A stretch of 6,718 nt of DNA from Streptomyces exfoliatus. Lineage in GTDB: Bacteria; Actinomycetota; Actinomycetes; Streptomycetales; Streptomycetaceae. Where the stretch lies: positions 1 to 6,718 of the forward strand of contig NZ_JNZP01000062.1 of the NCBI RefSeq assembly GCF_000725545.1, given 5' to 3'. Made by a program: the position numbers and the translations under genes. The notes beneath the pieces are model-generated. The model saw only the letters and a list, made by a program, of their open reading frames with translations, made no database searches and was not told the origin of the DNA. Below, piece after piece: positions 1 through 6,718 of this stretch; positions within the stretch are counted from its first letter, which is position 1; every line of letters begins with the position of its first letter.

Positions 1-73
1 GTCCTTCTCCGCCGACGCGGACGGCACCGCGTGGGCCGAAGGCGTCGGTGTCCTGGTCGTCGAGCGACTGTCC
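1..73. repeat. 73-base perfect direct terminal repeat, left copy
   Basis: Bases 1-73 are identical, base for base, to 6646-6718. They encode the KS segment [15 protein letters not shown] and the following residues up to VVERLS. The repeat starts at the first base of the window and its partner ends at the last base. Confidence 0.97.
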
Positions 74-610
74 GACGCCCGACGCCTCGGCCACGAGGTA
101 CTGGCCGTCGTGGCCGGAACGGCCGTCAACCAGGACGGCGCCTCCAACGGACTCACCGCACCCAGCGGCCCCGCCCAGGAACGTGTTATCCGCGCCGCCG
201 TACAGGACGCCGGAATCTCCTTCTCCGGCGTCGACGCCGTCGAAGCCCACGGCACCGGCACCGTCCTCGGCGACCCCATCGAGGCACAGGCCCTCCTCGC
301 CACATACGGCAAGGAGCGGGACGGCGGCCAGCCGCTCCTCCTGGGTTCGCTGAAGTCGAACCTCGGACACGCCCAGGCCGCCGCCGGCGTCGGCGGCGTC
401 ATCAAGATGGTCATGGCCCTCCAGCACGGCGAACTGCCCGCCTCGCTCAACGTGAGCAAGCCGAGTGAGCTGGTCGACTGGGAGTCGGGCGGTGTCGAAG
501 TCCTCACCGACCCGCGCCCCTGGCCCGCCACCGAGGACAAGATCCGCCGGGCCGGAGTCTCCTCCTTCGGCATCAGCGGAACCAACGCCCACGTCGTCCT
601 CGCCGAAGCC
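2..610 (+). other. Ketosynthase domain, C-terminal part only
   Basis: Residues 1-203 of the partial protein are the second half of a KS. Two of the three catalytic residues are present: the histidine of EAHGTGT (His83, codon 248-250) and the histidine of KSNLGH (His123, codon 368-370). The domain closes with the usual GTNAHVVL motif near residues 193-200. The active-site cysteine (TACSSS in the family) lies left of base 1, so activity cannot be judged from this window. Confidence 0.95.
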
Positions 611-3600
611 CCCGCGCAGCCGCCCACGCCCACGGCCGATTCCGTGGACGGCGACTCCGCCCCCTTCTGGGTGCTGTCCGGCCGTACCGAACCGGCGCTG
701 CGCGCCCAGGCCACCGCACTCGTCGACGCTCTGGACACCCTCGACGACGTGTCCGTCCTCGACCTCGGCCGCGCCCTGGCCACCACCCGTACCGCCCTCG
801 ACCACCGCGCGGCCGTCACCGCCGAGGACCGCGCCGAGGCCGTCGCGGCCCTTGGCGCGCTCGGGCGCGGTGAGGCGCACGCCGCCCTGGCACTCGGCAC
901 GGCGCGCCCCGACGCCGGACTCGCCTACCTCTTCACCGGCCAGGGCAGCCAACGGGTCGGAATGGGACGCGAGTTGTACGAGGCGGATCCCGTCTTCGCC
1001 GCCGCGCTCGACACGGTGTGCCGTGAACTCGACGCCTGCCGCGCCTCCGTCCCCGGCACACCGCCGATCCGCGACGTGATGTTCCACGACGCCGAGGCAC
1101 TCGACCGCACCGAGAACACCCAGTGCGCTCTCTTCGCCCTCCAAGTCGCGCTGTTCCGGCTGCTCGAAGACCGGGGCCTGGCGCCGGACGCCGTACTCGG
1201 CCACTCCATCGGCGAGTTCGCCGCCGCCCACGTCGCCGGGATCCTCACCCTGCCCGACGCCTGCGCGCTGGTCGCCGCGCGCGGCCGCCTCATGCAGGCC
1301 CTGCCGTCCGGCGGGGCGATGATGGCCGTCCAGGCGTCGGAGGACGAGGTCGGCGCACTCCTCGAGGGCCGCGAGCACGAGGTGAGCATCGCCGCCGTCA
1401 ACGGTCCCCTGGCCGTCGTCGTCTCCGGCGACGTCGAGGCCGTCGAGCAGGTGGCCGCCGAGTTCGCCGCCACCGGCCGCAAGACGCGGCGGCTCGTCGT
1501 CAGCCACGCCTTCCACTCGCACCGCATGGACGGGATGCTCGACGCGTTCGCCGCCGTCACCGCGAGCGTCCGGTACGCGGAGCCGCGCATCACGATGGTG
1601 TCCACCGTCACCGGCGGCCCCGTCGACGTCACCGCCGACTACTGGGTCCGGCAGGTACGCCGGGAAGTACGGATGTCCGACGGTCTCGCCGCCCTCCACG
1701 ACCTCGGGATGCGGACCTTCCTCGAACTCGGCCCCGACGGCGTGCTCTCGGCACTGGGCCAGGACGCTCTGGACGACGACGCTCTGTCCTTCGTCCCCGT
1801 CCTGCGCCGCGGCCGGTCCGAGCGGCGCACCCTGGCCGCCGCGCTCGGCGCCCTGCACGTCCGGGGCCGTACCCCGGACTGGCGGGCCGTGTTCGGCCCG
1901 GGCCGGACCCCCGGCCTGCCCACGTACGCCTTCCAGCGTGAGCGGTACTGGCTGACCGCGCACGGCACCGAGGGGCCGGCCGGCCATCCGCTGCTCGGCA
2001 CCGCCGTCGAACTCGCCGAATCCGGGCAGACCGCGCTGACCGCCAGGCTCAGCCGTCGCACCCACCCCTGGCTCGCCGACCACGCCGTGCTCGGCTCGGT
2101 CCTGCTGCCCGGCACCGCCTTCCTCGAACTCGCCGCCCGCGCGGGCTCGCAGACCGGCACGCCGCGCGTCGCCGAGCTCACGCTGCTCGCCCCCCTGGTG
2201 ATCCCCGAGGAGGGCCGCACCGAGGTACAGGTCCTGGTGGCCGCACCCGGTGACGACGCTCTGCGGGTGGTGACCGTGCACGCCCGCACCGAGACGCCGG
2301 ACGGCGCCACCGAGCCGTGGACGCTGCACGCCACCGGCACCCTCGCGCCGCACGACACGGCGGCCGCGACGGCCACGGGCCGGCGGCCCGCCGCCGATGC
2401 CGAGTCCCTGCCGCTCGACGGCTGTTACGAAGGGCTCGCCGTCGCGGGCTACGCCTACGGCCCGGTCTTCCGGGGCCTGCGGGCCGCGTGGCGGGACGGC
2501 ACGGAGCTGTTCGCCGACGTCGCCCTGCCGCCGTCCGTCACCGACGCCGCCTCCTACGGGCTGCACCCGGCGCTGCTCGACGCGGCGCTGCACCCGATCG
2601 TCATGGCCGCCCTGGACGACGGCGACCGCCGTCTGCTGCCCTTCTCCTGGCGCGGCGTGACCGTCCACCAGCCGGGTGCCCGTGCGGCCCGCGCCCTGAT
2701 CGCCCCCACCGGGCCCGACGCGGTGTCGCTGACCCTGCTCGACGAGTCCCACGCGGTGATCGCCGAGGTCGAGGAGCTGCTCCTGCGCCCGGTGAGCGAC
2801 ACCGTGGCCGTACCCCGGTCGCTCCACCGCCTGGACTGGAAGCCGGCCACCGCGGAATCGGACCACGCTTCCGGTCCGTCCGCTTCGGAGCCGTCTTCGG
2901 CCGTCGCACTCGGCTCCGCGGACCTGGGTGTCGGCCCGCGGTACGCCGATCTCACGGCACTGGCGCAGGCCCTCGATACGGGGCTTCCCGCCCCCGCGGT
3001 GGTCTTCGCGCCGCTGGCGGACCTCGGGGACGTCGCGGACCTCGCGCACAGCCCGGCGGTCGGTACCCGGCCCGCCGTACACCACGCGCTCGCCCTCCTC
3101 CAGGAGTGGCTGGGCGACGACCGTCTCGCCGACTCCCGGCTCGTGCTCGTCACCCGGGCGGCCGTCGCCACGGCACCCGACGCCGACGTGGACCCGGACG
3201 CCGCGGCCGTATGGGGTCTCGCCCGCTCGGCGCAGACCGAGAACCCCGGACGGGTCGGACTCCTCGACGTGGAGTCCGCCGCCGACTGCCGTGCCGCACT
3301 GCGACTCATCGGCACGGAACCGCAGCTCGCGGTGCGCGACGGGGACGCGCTGGTGCCCCGGCTCGGCCGGGCGACGGCCGGCAGCGCCCTGGTACCCCCG
3401 GCCGGGGTGACCGCATGGCGGCTCGAGGTGCGCGAACGCGGAACCCTGGACCACCTGGCGCTCGCTCCCTGCCCCGAGAACCTGGCCCCGCTGGGCGAGG
3501 GCGAGGTGCGCGTCGCGGTGCGCGCGGCGGGCGTCAACTTCCGTGACGTCCTCAACACCCTCGGCCTGTACCCCGGCGACCCCGGTCTGCTCGGCCTCGA

Positions 3601-5767
3601 AGGGGCCGGTGTGGTGACCGAGGTCGGGCCCGGTGTCCCAGGGCTCGCCGTCGGCGACCGGGTCATGGGCCTGTTCTCCGGGGCGTTCGGCCCGGTGGCC
3701 GTCGCCGACCACCGGCGGGTCGCCGTGATGCCCGCCGACTGGACCTACGCCCAGGCCGCCTCCGCGCCCATCGTGTTCCTGACCGCCTACCACGCCCTGG
3801 TCGACCTCGCGGGTCTGGCCCGGGGCGAGCGCGTGCTGATCCACGCCGCCGCGGGCGGTGTCGGCATGGCCGCCGTCCAGCTCGCCCGGCACCTGGGGGC
3901 GGAGGTCTACGGCACGGCGGGCCCCGCGAAGTGGGACGCCCTGCGGACCTTCGGCCTGGACGGGTCGAACCTGGCGTCGTCCCGCACCCTGGACTTCGAG
4001 GCCGCGTTCGGCGCGGCCACCGGAGGCCGCGGCATGGACGTCGTACTGAACTCCCTCGCCGGTGAGTTCGTGGACGCCTCCCTGAGGCTGCTGCCGCACG
4101 GCGGCCGCTTCGTGGAGATGGGCAAGACGGACCTGCGCGACCCCGCGCTGGTCGGGGCCGACCACCCCGGAGTGGACTACCGCTCCTTCGACCTGCTCCA
4201 GGAGCCGGCCGAACGGATCGCCGAGATGCTCACGGCCGTCCTGACGCTGCTGTCGTCGGGCGCGCTGACGCCGCTGCCGTTCAGCACGTGGGACGTCCGC
4301 CGGGCACCGGAGGCGTTCCGGTACGTCAGCCAGGCCCGGCACATCGGCAAGGTGGTGCTCACCCTGCCCACGGCCATCGATCCGGACGGCACCGTCCTCA
4401 TCACCGGCGCCACCGGGGCCCTCGGCGGACTGGTGGCCCGACACCTGGTCACCGGGCACGGCGCGCACCGCCTGCTGCTCGTCAGCCGCCGTGGCGCCGA
4501 CGCGCCGGGCGCAGGGGAACTCGCCGCGGAGCTGCGCGGGTTGGGCGCCGAGGTGACGCTCGCCGCCTGCGACACCGCCGACCGCGACGCGCTCGCGCGG
4601 CTCCTCACCAGCGTACGGCTCACCGCAGTCGTCCATGCCGCAGGAGTGCTCGACGACGGCGTGATCACCGCGCTCACCCCCGAGCGTCTGGACACCGTGC
4701 TCGCCGCCAAGGCCACCGCGGCCCGGAACCTGCACGAACTGACCCTGGACCAGGACCTCTCGGCGTTCGTCCTCTTCTCCTCCGTCATGGGTGTCATCGG
4801 TGGCGCCGGCCAGGGCAACTACGCCGCCGCCAACGCCTACCTGGACGCCCTGGCCCAGCACCGCAAGGCACGGCGTCTCCCCGCGCTCTCCCTGGCCTGG
4901 GGCATGTGGGCGGACACGGCGGGAAGGCCGGGCGCCGCCGGGATGGCGGGTGCCCTGTCCGAGGTCGACCGGGTACGGATCGCCAGGACCGGCCTCGCCC
5001 CCATCGACCGGGCGGAGGGCCTCACCCTGCTCGACGCGGCACTGCGGACGGACGCCGCCGCGCTCGTTCCCGCGCCCCTGGACCGTGCCGCGCTCGGCGC
5101 CCTCGGAGCCCAACTCCCGGTCGTCCTGCGGGATCTGGCTCCCGCCGCCCCACGGCCGGCCCAGGCGACGACTGCGGTCACGACCCCGGCGACCGGGACC
5201 CTTCGCGACCGACTCGCCGTCCTGAGCGCCGCCGAGCGGGAGGAACTCCTGCTCGATCTCGTTCGGGTACAGACCGCCGCAGTACTCGGCCGGTCCTCCG
5301 CGTCCGGTATCCCCGCCGACCGGCCCTTCAAGGACATGGGCTGCGACTCGCTCACCCTCGTGGAACTGCGCAACAGGCTGCAGACCAGCGCCGATCTGCG
5401 GCTGCCCGCCACCTTCCTCTTCAACTGCCCCACGCCGCTCGCGGTCGTGGCGCACCTGCGCACCGAACTGGCACCGGACGACACGGAATCCGACGGTTCC
5501 ACCCGCCACGCCGACACCGCCGACGCTGCCGGCCCCGCCGACCCGAACGCCGCACCCGGGCTTGTCGAACTCGACCGGCTGGAAGCGGCCCTCGCCGACC
5601 TGTCCGACGACACCCAGGACGATGTCAGAGCCGAGATCGTCCAGCGACTGCAGGCCCTGGTGGTCCGCGTACCGGCTCAGCGCACCCAGGAATCCGCCGA
5701 CCTGACCGCACGGGTCCAGTCGGCGTCGGTCGACGAACTCCTCGCGTTCATCGACACCGAACTCTGA
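2..5767 (+). CDS. Modular type I polyketide synthase, fully reducing module (5'-truncated): KS-AT-DH-ER-KR-ACP plus C-terminal docking domain
   Basis: The frame is open from base 2 and ends at TGA 5765-5767, giving 1921 residues; residue numbers here count from base 2. A GTG at 110 is not the start, because conserved KS sequence continues upstream of it to the window edge. Domain order is KS (C-terminal part, 1-203), AT (307-603), DH (661-930), structural KR half (941-1130), ER (1138-1456), KR (1462-1694), ACP (1734-1820) and docking domain (1854-1921). This is the standard order of a fully reducing cis-AT module. Known family chemistry: the KS condenses the incoming chain with an extender loaded by the AT, then KR, DH and ER convert the beta-keto group to a methylene. 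With a malonyl-type AT, the inferred product is an unbranched, saturated two-carbon extension. It is a cytosolic megasynthase. Whether further modules precede this one cannot be seen. The family assignment is secure; the final metabolite cannot be named. Confidence 0.97.
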   Translation, partial: SFSADADGTAWAEGVGVLVVERLSDARRLGHEVLAVVAGTAVNQDGASNGLTAPSGPAQERVIRAAVQDAGISFSGVDAVEAHGTGTVLGDPIEAQALLATYGKERDGGQPLLLGSLKSNLGHAQAAAGVGGVIKMVMALQHGELPASLNVSKPSELVDWESGGVEVLTDPRPWPATEDKIRRAGVSSFGISGTNAHVVLAEAPAQPPTPTADSVDGDSAPFWVLSGRTEPALRAQATALVDALDTLDDVSVLDLGRALATTRTALDHRAAVTAEDRAEAVAALGALGRGEAHAALALGTARPDAGLAYLFTGQGSQRVGMGRELYEADPVFAAALDTVCRELDACRASVPGTPPIRDVMFHDAEALDRTENTQCALFALQVALFRLLEDRGLAPDAVLGHSIGEFAAAHVAGILTLPDACALVAARGRLMQALPSGGAMMAVQASEDEVGALLEGREHEVSIAAVNGPLAVVVSGDVEAVEQVAAEFAATGRKTRRLVVSHAFHSHRMDGMLDAFAAVTASVRYAEPRITMVSTVTGGPVDVTADYWVRQVRREVRMSDGLAALHDLGMRTFLELGPDGVLSALGQDALDDDALSFVPVLRRGRSERRTLAAALGALHVRGRTPDWRAVFGPGRTPGLPTYAFQRERYWLTAHGTEGPAGHPLLGTAVELAESGQTALTARLSRRTHPWLADHAVLGSVLLPGTAFLELAARAGSQTGTPRVAELTLLAPLVIPEEGRTEVQVLVAAPGDDALRVVTVHARTETPDGATEPWTLHATGTLAPHDTAAATATGRRPAADAESLPLDGCYEGLAVAGYAYGPVFRGLRAAWRDGTELFADVALPPSVTDAASYGLHPALLDAALHPIVMAALDDGDRRLLPFSWRGVTVHQPGARAARALIAPTGPDAVSLTLLDESHAVIAEVEELLLRPVSDTVAVPRSLHRLDWKPATAESDHASGPSASEPSSAVALGSADLGVGPRYADLTALAQALDTGLPAPAVVFAPLADLGDVADLAHSPAVGTRPAVHHALALLQEWLGDDRLADSRLVLVTRAAVATAPDADVDPDAAAVWGLARSAQTENPGRVGLLDVESAADCRAALRLIGTEPQLAVRDGDALVPRLGRATAGSALVPPAGVTAWRLEVRERGTLDHLALAPCPENLAPLGEGEVRVAVRAAGVNFRDVLNTLGLYPGDPGLLGLEGAGVVTEVGPGVPGLAVGDRVMGLFSGAFGPVAVADHRRVAVMPADWTYAQAASAPIVFLTAYHALVDLAGLARGERVLIHAAAGGVGMAAVQLARHLGAEVYGTAGPAKWDALRTFGLDGSNLASSRTLDFEAAFGAATGGRGMDVVLNSLAGEFVDASLRLLPHGGRFVEMGKTDLRDPALVGADHPGVDYRSFDLLQEPAERIAEMLTAVLTLLSSGALTPLPFSTWDVRRAPEAFRYVSQARHIGKVVLTLPTAIDPDGTVLITGATGALGGLVARHLVTGHGAHRLLLVSRRGADAPGAGELAAELRGLGAEVTLAACDTADRDALARLLTSVRLTAVVHAAGVLDDGVITALTPERLDTVLAAKATAARNLHELTLDQDLSAFVLFSSVMGVIGGAGQGNYAAANAYLDALAQHRKARRLPALSLAWGMWADTAGRPGAAGMAGALSEVDRVRIARTGLAPIDRAEGLTLLDAALRTDAAALVPAPLDRAALGALGAQLPVVLRDLAPAAPRPAQATTAVTTPATGTLRDRLAVLSAAEREELLLDLVRVQTAAVLGRSSASGIPADRPFKDMGCDSLTLVELRNRLQTSADLRLPATFLFNCPTPLAVVAHLRTELAPDDTESDGSTRHADTADAAGPADPNAAPGLVELDRLEAALADLSDDTQDDVRAEIVQRLQALVVRVPAQRTQESADLTARVQSASVDELLAFIDTEL
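920..1810 (+). other. Acyltransferase domain, predicted malonyl-CoA specific
   Basis: The domain opens with FTGQGSQ (Ser316 in GQGSQ) and carries the nucleophile motif GHSIG with catalytic Ser402 (codon 1205-1207). The specificity motif is HAFH at residues 502-505; its last histidine is the catalytic partner. By the established rule, HAFH together with a branched hydrophobic residue after GHS indicates malonyl-CoA, whereas methylmalonyl-specific domains have YASH and GHSQG. The segment [16 protein letters not shown] also resembles the malonyl type. The post-AT linker ends in the typical [13 protein letters not shown] at residues 639-651. It loads the extender onto the ACP of this module. Confidence 0.93.
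1982..2791 (+). other. Dehydratase domain, motifs intact
   Basis: Residues 661-930 form a double-hotdog DH. The first catalytic motif HxxxGxxxxP is present as [10 protein letters not shown] with His694 (codon 2081-2083). The YGPxFxG motif is present as YGPVFRG from Tyr819. The second catalytic motif is LLDAALH with Asp860 and His864. All are intact, so dehydration of the beta-hydroxyacyl-ACP is expected, giving a double bond that the following ER would reduce. Confidence 0.92.
2822..3391 (+). other. Structural (non-catalytic) ketoreductase subdomain
   Basis: Residues 941-1130 begin with LHRLDWKP, the usual start of the structural half of a modular KR, and include the typical segment [15 protein letters not shown]. 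In fully reducing modules this half is separated from the catalytic KR half by the inserted ER, as here. It contains no cofactor-binding or catalytic motif. A Ser/Ala-rich linker of about 25 residues (roughly 950-975) looks disordered and is the least conserved-looking part. Confidence 0.8.
3413..4369 (+). other. Enoylreductase domain, motifs intact
   Basis: Residues 1138-1456 form an MDR-type ER. The NADPH-binding motif [11 protein letters not shown] is at residues 1281-1291. The lysine of EMGKTD (Lys1375) and the aspartate of YRSFDL (Asp1397) are 22 residues apart. As I recall it, this equals the spacing of the candidate proton donors Lys422 and Asp444 of the SpnB ER structure. The LGLYPG segment has tyrosine (Tyr1190) at the position linked to 2S-type reduction of alpha-methyl substrates. 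With a malonyl extender there is no alpha-methyl group, so that marker would be stereochemically silent. The domain is predicted active. Confidence 0.92.
4385..5083 (+). other. Ketoreductase catalytic domain, B-type
   Basis: Residues 1462-1694 form a short-chain dehydrogenase fold. The NADPH motif TGATGALGG is at 1468-1476. The catalytic set is Lys1570, Ser1594 and Tyr1607 (13 residues after the serine, as in the family), followed by Asn1611 of YAAAN. The LDD fingerprint is present at 1550-1552, and the tryptophan typical of A-type KRs eight residues before the tyrosine is replaced by isoleucine (1599). This indicates a B-type KR forming a D-configured beta-hydroxyl, the usual partner of an active DH. 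The hydroxyl should be only an intermediate here. Confidence 0.92.
5201..5461 (+). other. Acyl carrier protein domain
   Basis: Residues 1734-1820 form an ACP with the phosphopantetheine attachment motif CDSL; the modified serine is Ser1783 (codon 5348-5350), followed by the expected TLVELRNRL helix. The residue before DSL is cysteine (MGCDSL), where most modular ACPs have phenylalanine or another hydrophobic residue (LGFDSL). The serine itself is intact, so the carrier should work. It is flanked by Ala/Thr/Pro-rich and Asp-rich linkers. Confidence 0.93.
5561..5764 (+). other. C-terminal docking domain
   Basis: The last 68 residues (1854-1921), after an Asp/Ala-rich linker, contain an amphipathic helical stretch (about 1856-1885) and end in [13 protein letters not shown]. 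This matches the end of class 1 PKS C-terminal docking domains, which typically finish with a DEL-F-FID-EL pattern. In the family these helices dimerise and bind the N-terminal coiled coil of the next PKS protein. The gene immediately downstream has such an N-terminus and is the natural candidate partner. The presence of this domain marks a true protein end, not a truncation. Confidence 0.88.
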
Positions 5768-5805
5768 TCCACCTCCGCCTCGCGGACCTCCCCACGGCCC
5801 GCCCT

Positions 5806-5841
5806 GCTCATCCTGTTCGCCCAGCTCATCCTGTTCGCCGC
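5806..5841. repeat. 18-base tandem repeat, two copies, intergenic
   Basis: The 16-base core GCTCATCCTGTTCGCC occurs at 5806-5821 and again at 5824-5839, a period of 18 bases. The repeat extends a few bases to the left (GCCC, one mismatch, then the core). It lies between the two PKS genes, shortly after the stop codon of the first. Its function is unknown; it may be a simple replication-slippage duplication. Confidence 0.85.
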
Positions 5842-5849
5842 GCGCGGCG
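5836..5849. other. 14-base perfect palindrome, intergenic
   Basis: CGCCGCGCGCGGCG is its own reverse complement and overlaps the end of the second tandem repeat copy. As RNA it could form only a 5-bp stem with a 4-base loop, and no U-run follows, so it is not a convincing terminator. In a GC-rich genome such a palindrome may well be chance. A second weak stem (CGGGC 5867-5871 with GCCCG 5878-5882, 6-base loop) lies just downstream. I see no promoter in the 169-base gap, and co-transcription of the two genes is likely. Confidence 0.4.
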
Positions 5850-5921
5850 TGCTCCGGCACGTCGCACGGGCAGTCACGCCCGGCTCCGCGCGTACGCACA
5901 GCACGGCTTCACGACGCCTAC

Positions 5922-5926
5922 GGGGG
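5922..5926 (+). promoter_or_regulatory. Weak ribosome binding site for the second PKS gene
   Basis: GGGGG lies 10 bases upstream of ATG 5937 and is the only purine-rich stretch at a suitable distance. It pairs imperfectly with the 16S anti-Shine-Dalgarno sequence. The start is supported mainly by the protein, which begins exactly with a standard docking helix. Confidence 0.45.
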
Positions 5927-5936
5927 CATCATCACC

Positions 5937-6032
5937 ATGACAACAACGGACAACGACAAACTGGTCGAATACCTCAAGCGCCTCACCCTCGACCTGCACC
6001 AGTCCCGTCAGCGGGTCCGCGAACTGGAAGCG
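5937..6032 (+). other. N-terminal docking domain
   Basis: The first 32 residues contain [18 protein letters not shown] followed by QRVRELEA. This charged amphipathic helix, rich in Lys, Arg and Glu, matches the class 1 N-terminal PKS docking coiled coil that precedes the first KS of a polypeptide. It is the expected partner of the C-terminal docking domain encoded just upstream; specific pairing is inferred from gene order. Confidence 0.88.
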
Positions 6033-6718
6033 GGCACCAACGATCCGATCGTGATCGTCGGCATGGGGTGCCGTTTCCCGGGCGGGGTGGACTCGCCCGA
6101 GGCCCTGTGGCAGGTCGTCGCCCAGCAGCGGGACGTGATCTCCGGCCTGCCGTCCGACCGGGGCTGGGATCTGGACGGGCTCTACCACCCCGACCCGGAT
6201 CACGCCGGCACGTCCTACGTGCGCAACGGCGGATTCCTCGACGGTGCCGCCGAGTTCGACCCGGCCTTCTTCGGGATCTCGCCGCGCGAGGCGCTGGCGA
6301 TGGACCCGCAGCAGCGGCTGCTCCTCGAAGTGTCGTGGGAGGCCCCCAGGAGTACGGTCCGAGGCTCGGCGAAGCCGGGGCGGCCGCCACCGGGTTCGGG
6401 CTCACGGGAACGACATCGAGCGTGGCCTCCGGCCGCGTCGCCTACACCCTCGGCCTTCAGGGCCCGGCGCTGACCGTGGACACGGCCTGCTCGTCGTCCC
6501 TCGTCGCACTGCACCTCGCGGTCCAGGCCCTGCGGTCGGGTGAATGCTCGCTCGCTCTGGCGGGCGGCGTGACCGTGATGTCGACCCCGGGCATCTTCGT
6601 GGAGTTCTCGCGTCAGCGGGGGCTCGCGGCGGACGGCCGGTGCAAGTCCTTCTCCGCCGACGCGGACGGCACCGCGTGGGCCGAAGGCGTCGGTGTCCTG
6701 GTCGTCGAGCGACTGTCC
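5937..6718 (+). CDS. Modular type I polyketide synthase, N-terminal docking domain and KS; frameshifted and 3'-truncated
   Basis: The ATG at 5937 begins [17 protein letters not shown], a typical class 1 N-terminal docking coiled coil (residues 1-32). The KS follows from residue 36 with [15 protein letters not shown] and continues through [15 protein letters not shown] to Ala136 (codon 6342-6344). After that this frame reads non-KS sequence and stops at 6471-6473. KS sequence resumes in a different frame from 6347 ([11 protein letters not shown]) and runs through [10 protein letters not shown] and DTACSSS (catalytic Cys codon 6488-6490) to [10 protein letters not shown] and the right edge. About 24 family-conserved residues between WEA and QEYG are absent, equal to about 70 missing bases (a 3n+1 length). 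As written, the product would be a useless 178-residue fragment. Either the gene is broken, or the sequence is misassembled or in error. Gene identity is certain; intactness is not. Confidence 0.9.
6646..6718. repeat. 73-base perfect direct terminal repeat, right copy
   Basis: This copy is identical to bases 1-73 and lies in the downstream KS about 52 codons after its active-site cysteine. Both copies are read in the same frame of the window; the offset is 6645 bases, a multiple of three. The true extent of the homology cannot be seen because both copies run into window edges. Confidence 0.97.

Noticed and set aside
110..112. GTG at 110 as the start of the first PKS gene
   Set aside because: Typical KS sequence ([15 protein letters not shown] and onward) is open in the same frame from base 2. 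The GTG lies in the middle of a KS domain, so the gene is simply cut by the window edge.
2554..3666. Reverse-strand open frames, including 2554-3666, 925-1632, 1639-2376 and 4837-5613
   Set aside because: They are low-complexity Ser/Arg/Ala-rich antisense translations of the PKS with no family motif. They are typical shadows in high-GC sequence.
5836..5882. Palindrome 5836-5849 and the stem 5867-5882 as a transcription terminator
   Set aside because: The stems are only 5 bp, have no following T-run, and lie between two co-directional genes of one assembly line.
4288..5940. Long + strand open frame of 550 codons overlapping the KR/ACP region, and a similar one at 2317-3546
   Set aside because: Their translations are dominated by Arg, Pro, Gly and Ala without any recognisable domain, and they lie over a PKS frame full of conserved motifs. 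They are GC-driven shadows.
6342..6350. Programmed ribosomal frameshift in the downstream KS
   Set aside because: A frameshift alone would not restore the roughly 24 conserved KS residues that are missing. There is no classical slippery heptamer with a convincing downstream structure, so a deletion or assembly error explains it better.
6339..6353. That the missing KS segment is exactly 73 bases, the same length as the terminal repeat, implying one shared k-mer artefact
   Set aside because: The family spacing suggests about 70 bases. 73 also fits the 3n+1 rule, but the exact length cannot be fixed without an alignment, so the link is not supportable.
1..6718. The window as a complete circular plasmid or phage-like element, because its ends overlap
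   Set aside because: It carries no replication, partition, mobilisation or phage gene. The overlap lies inside a conserved KS core, where assembly loops are expected. A false circle is the simpler explanation.

Overview
This window is a piece of a modular type I polyketide synthase (PKS) assembly line. The very GC-rich sequence, the strong G/C preference at third codon positions, the absence of any in-frame TTA leucine codon that I could see, and the cis-AT PKS architecture all point to an actinomycete, most likely Streptomyces or a close relative. All real coding is on the + strand; the other long open frames are GC-driven shadows.

Layout: bases 2-5767 hold the 3' part of one PKS gene. It begins inside a ketosynthase (KS), whose active-site cysteine lies off the left edge, and continues as AT-DH-(structural KR half)-ER-KR-ACP, ending in a C-terminal docking domain. 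All catalytic motifs visible in AT, DH, ER, KR and ACP are intact. The AT carries the malonyl-CoA signature (GHSIG, HAFH), so this is a fully reducing module predicted to add an unsubstituted, saturated two-carbon unit. A 169-base intergenic stretch (5768-5936) follows. It holds a short 18-base tandem repeat, a 14-base palindrome and a weak ribosome binding site. A second PKS gene starts at 5937 with an N-terminal docking helix and a KS. Its reading frame breaks at about 6345, where roughly 70 bases of conserved KS sequence appear to be missing. The KS then resumes in another frame, through the TACSSS active site, to the right edge.

The two genes look like consecutive stations of one assembly line: the C-terminal docking domain of the first would hand the chain on its ACP to the KS of the second through that protein's N-terminal docking helix.

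The most notable non-genic signal is that the first 73 bases of the window are identical to the last 73, flush with both ends. Both copies encode the same KS segment in the same phase. This is what a contig with overlapping ends looks like when an assembly graph loops through near-identical KS repeats, so the window may be a falsely circular or collapsed PKS contig. I found no mobile element, RNA gene, CRISPR array or previously undescribed system; the chemistry encoded here is of a well-known kind.
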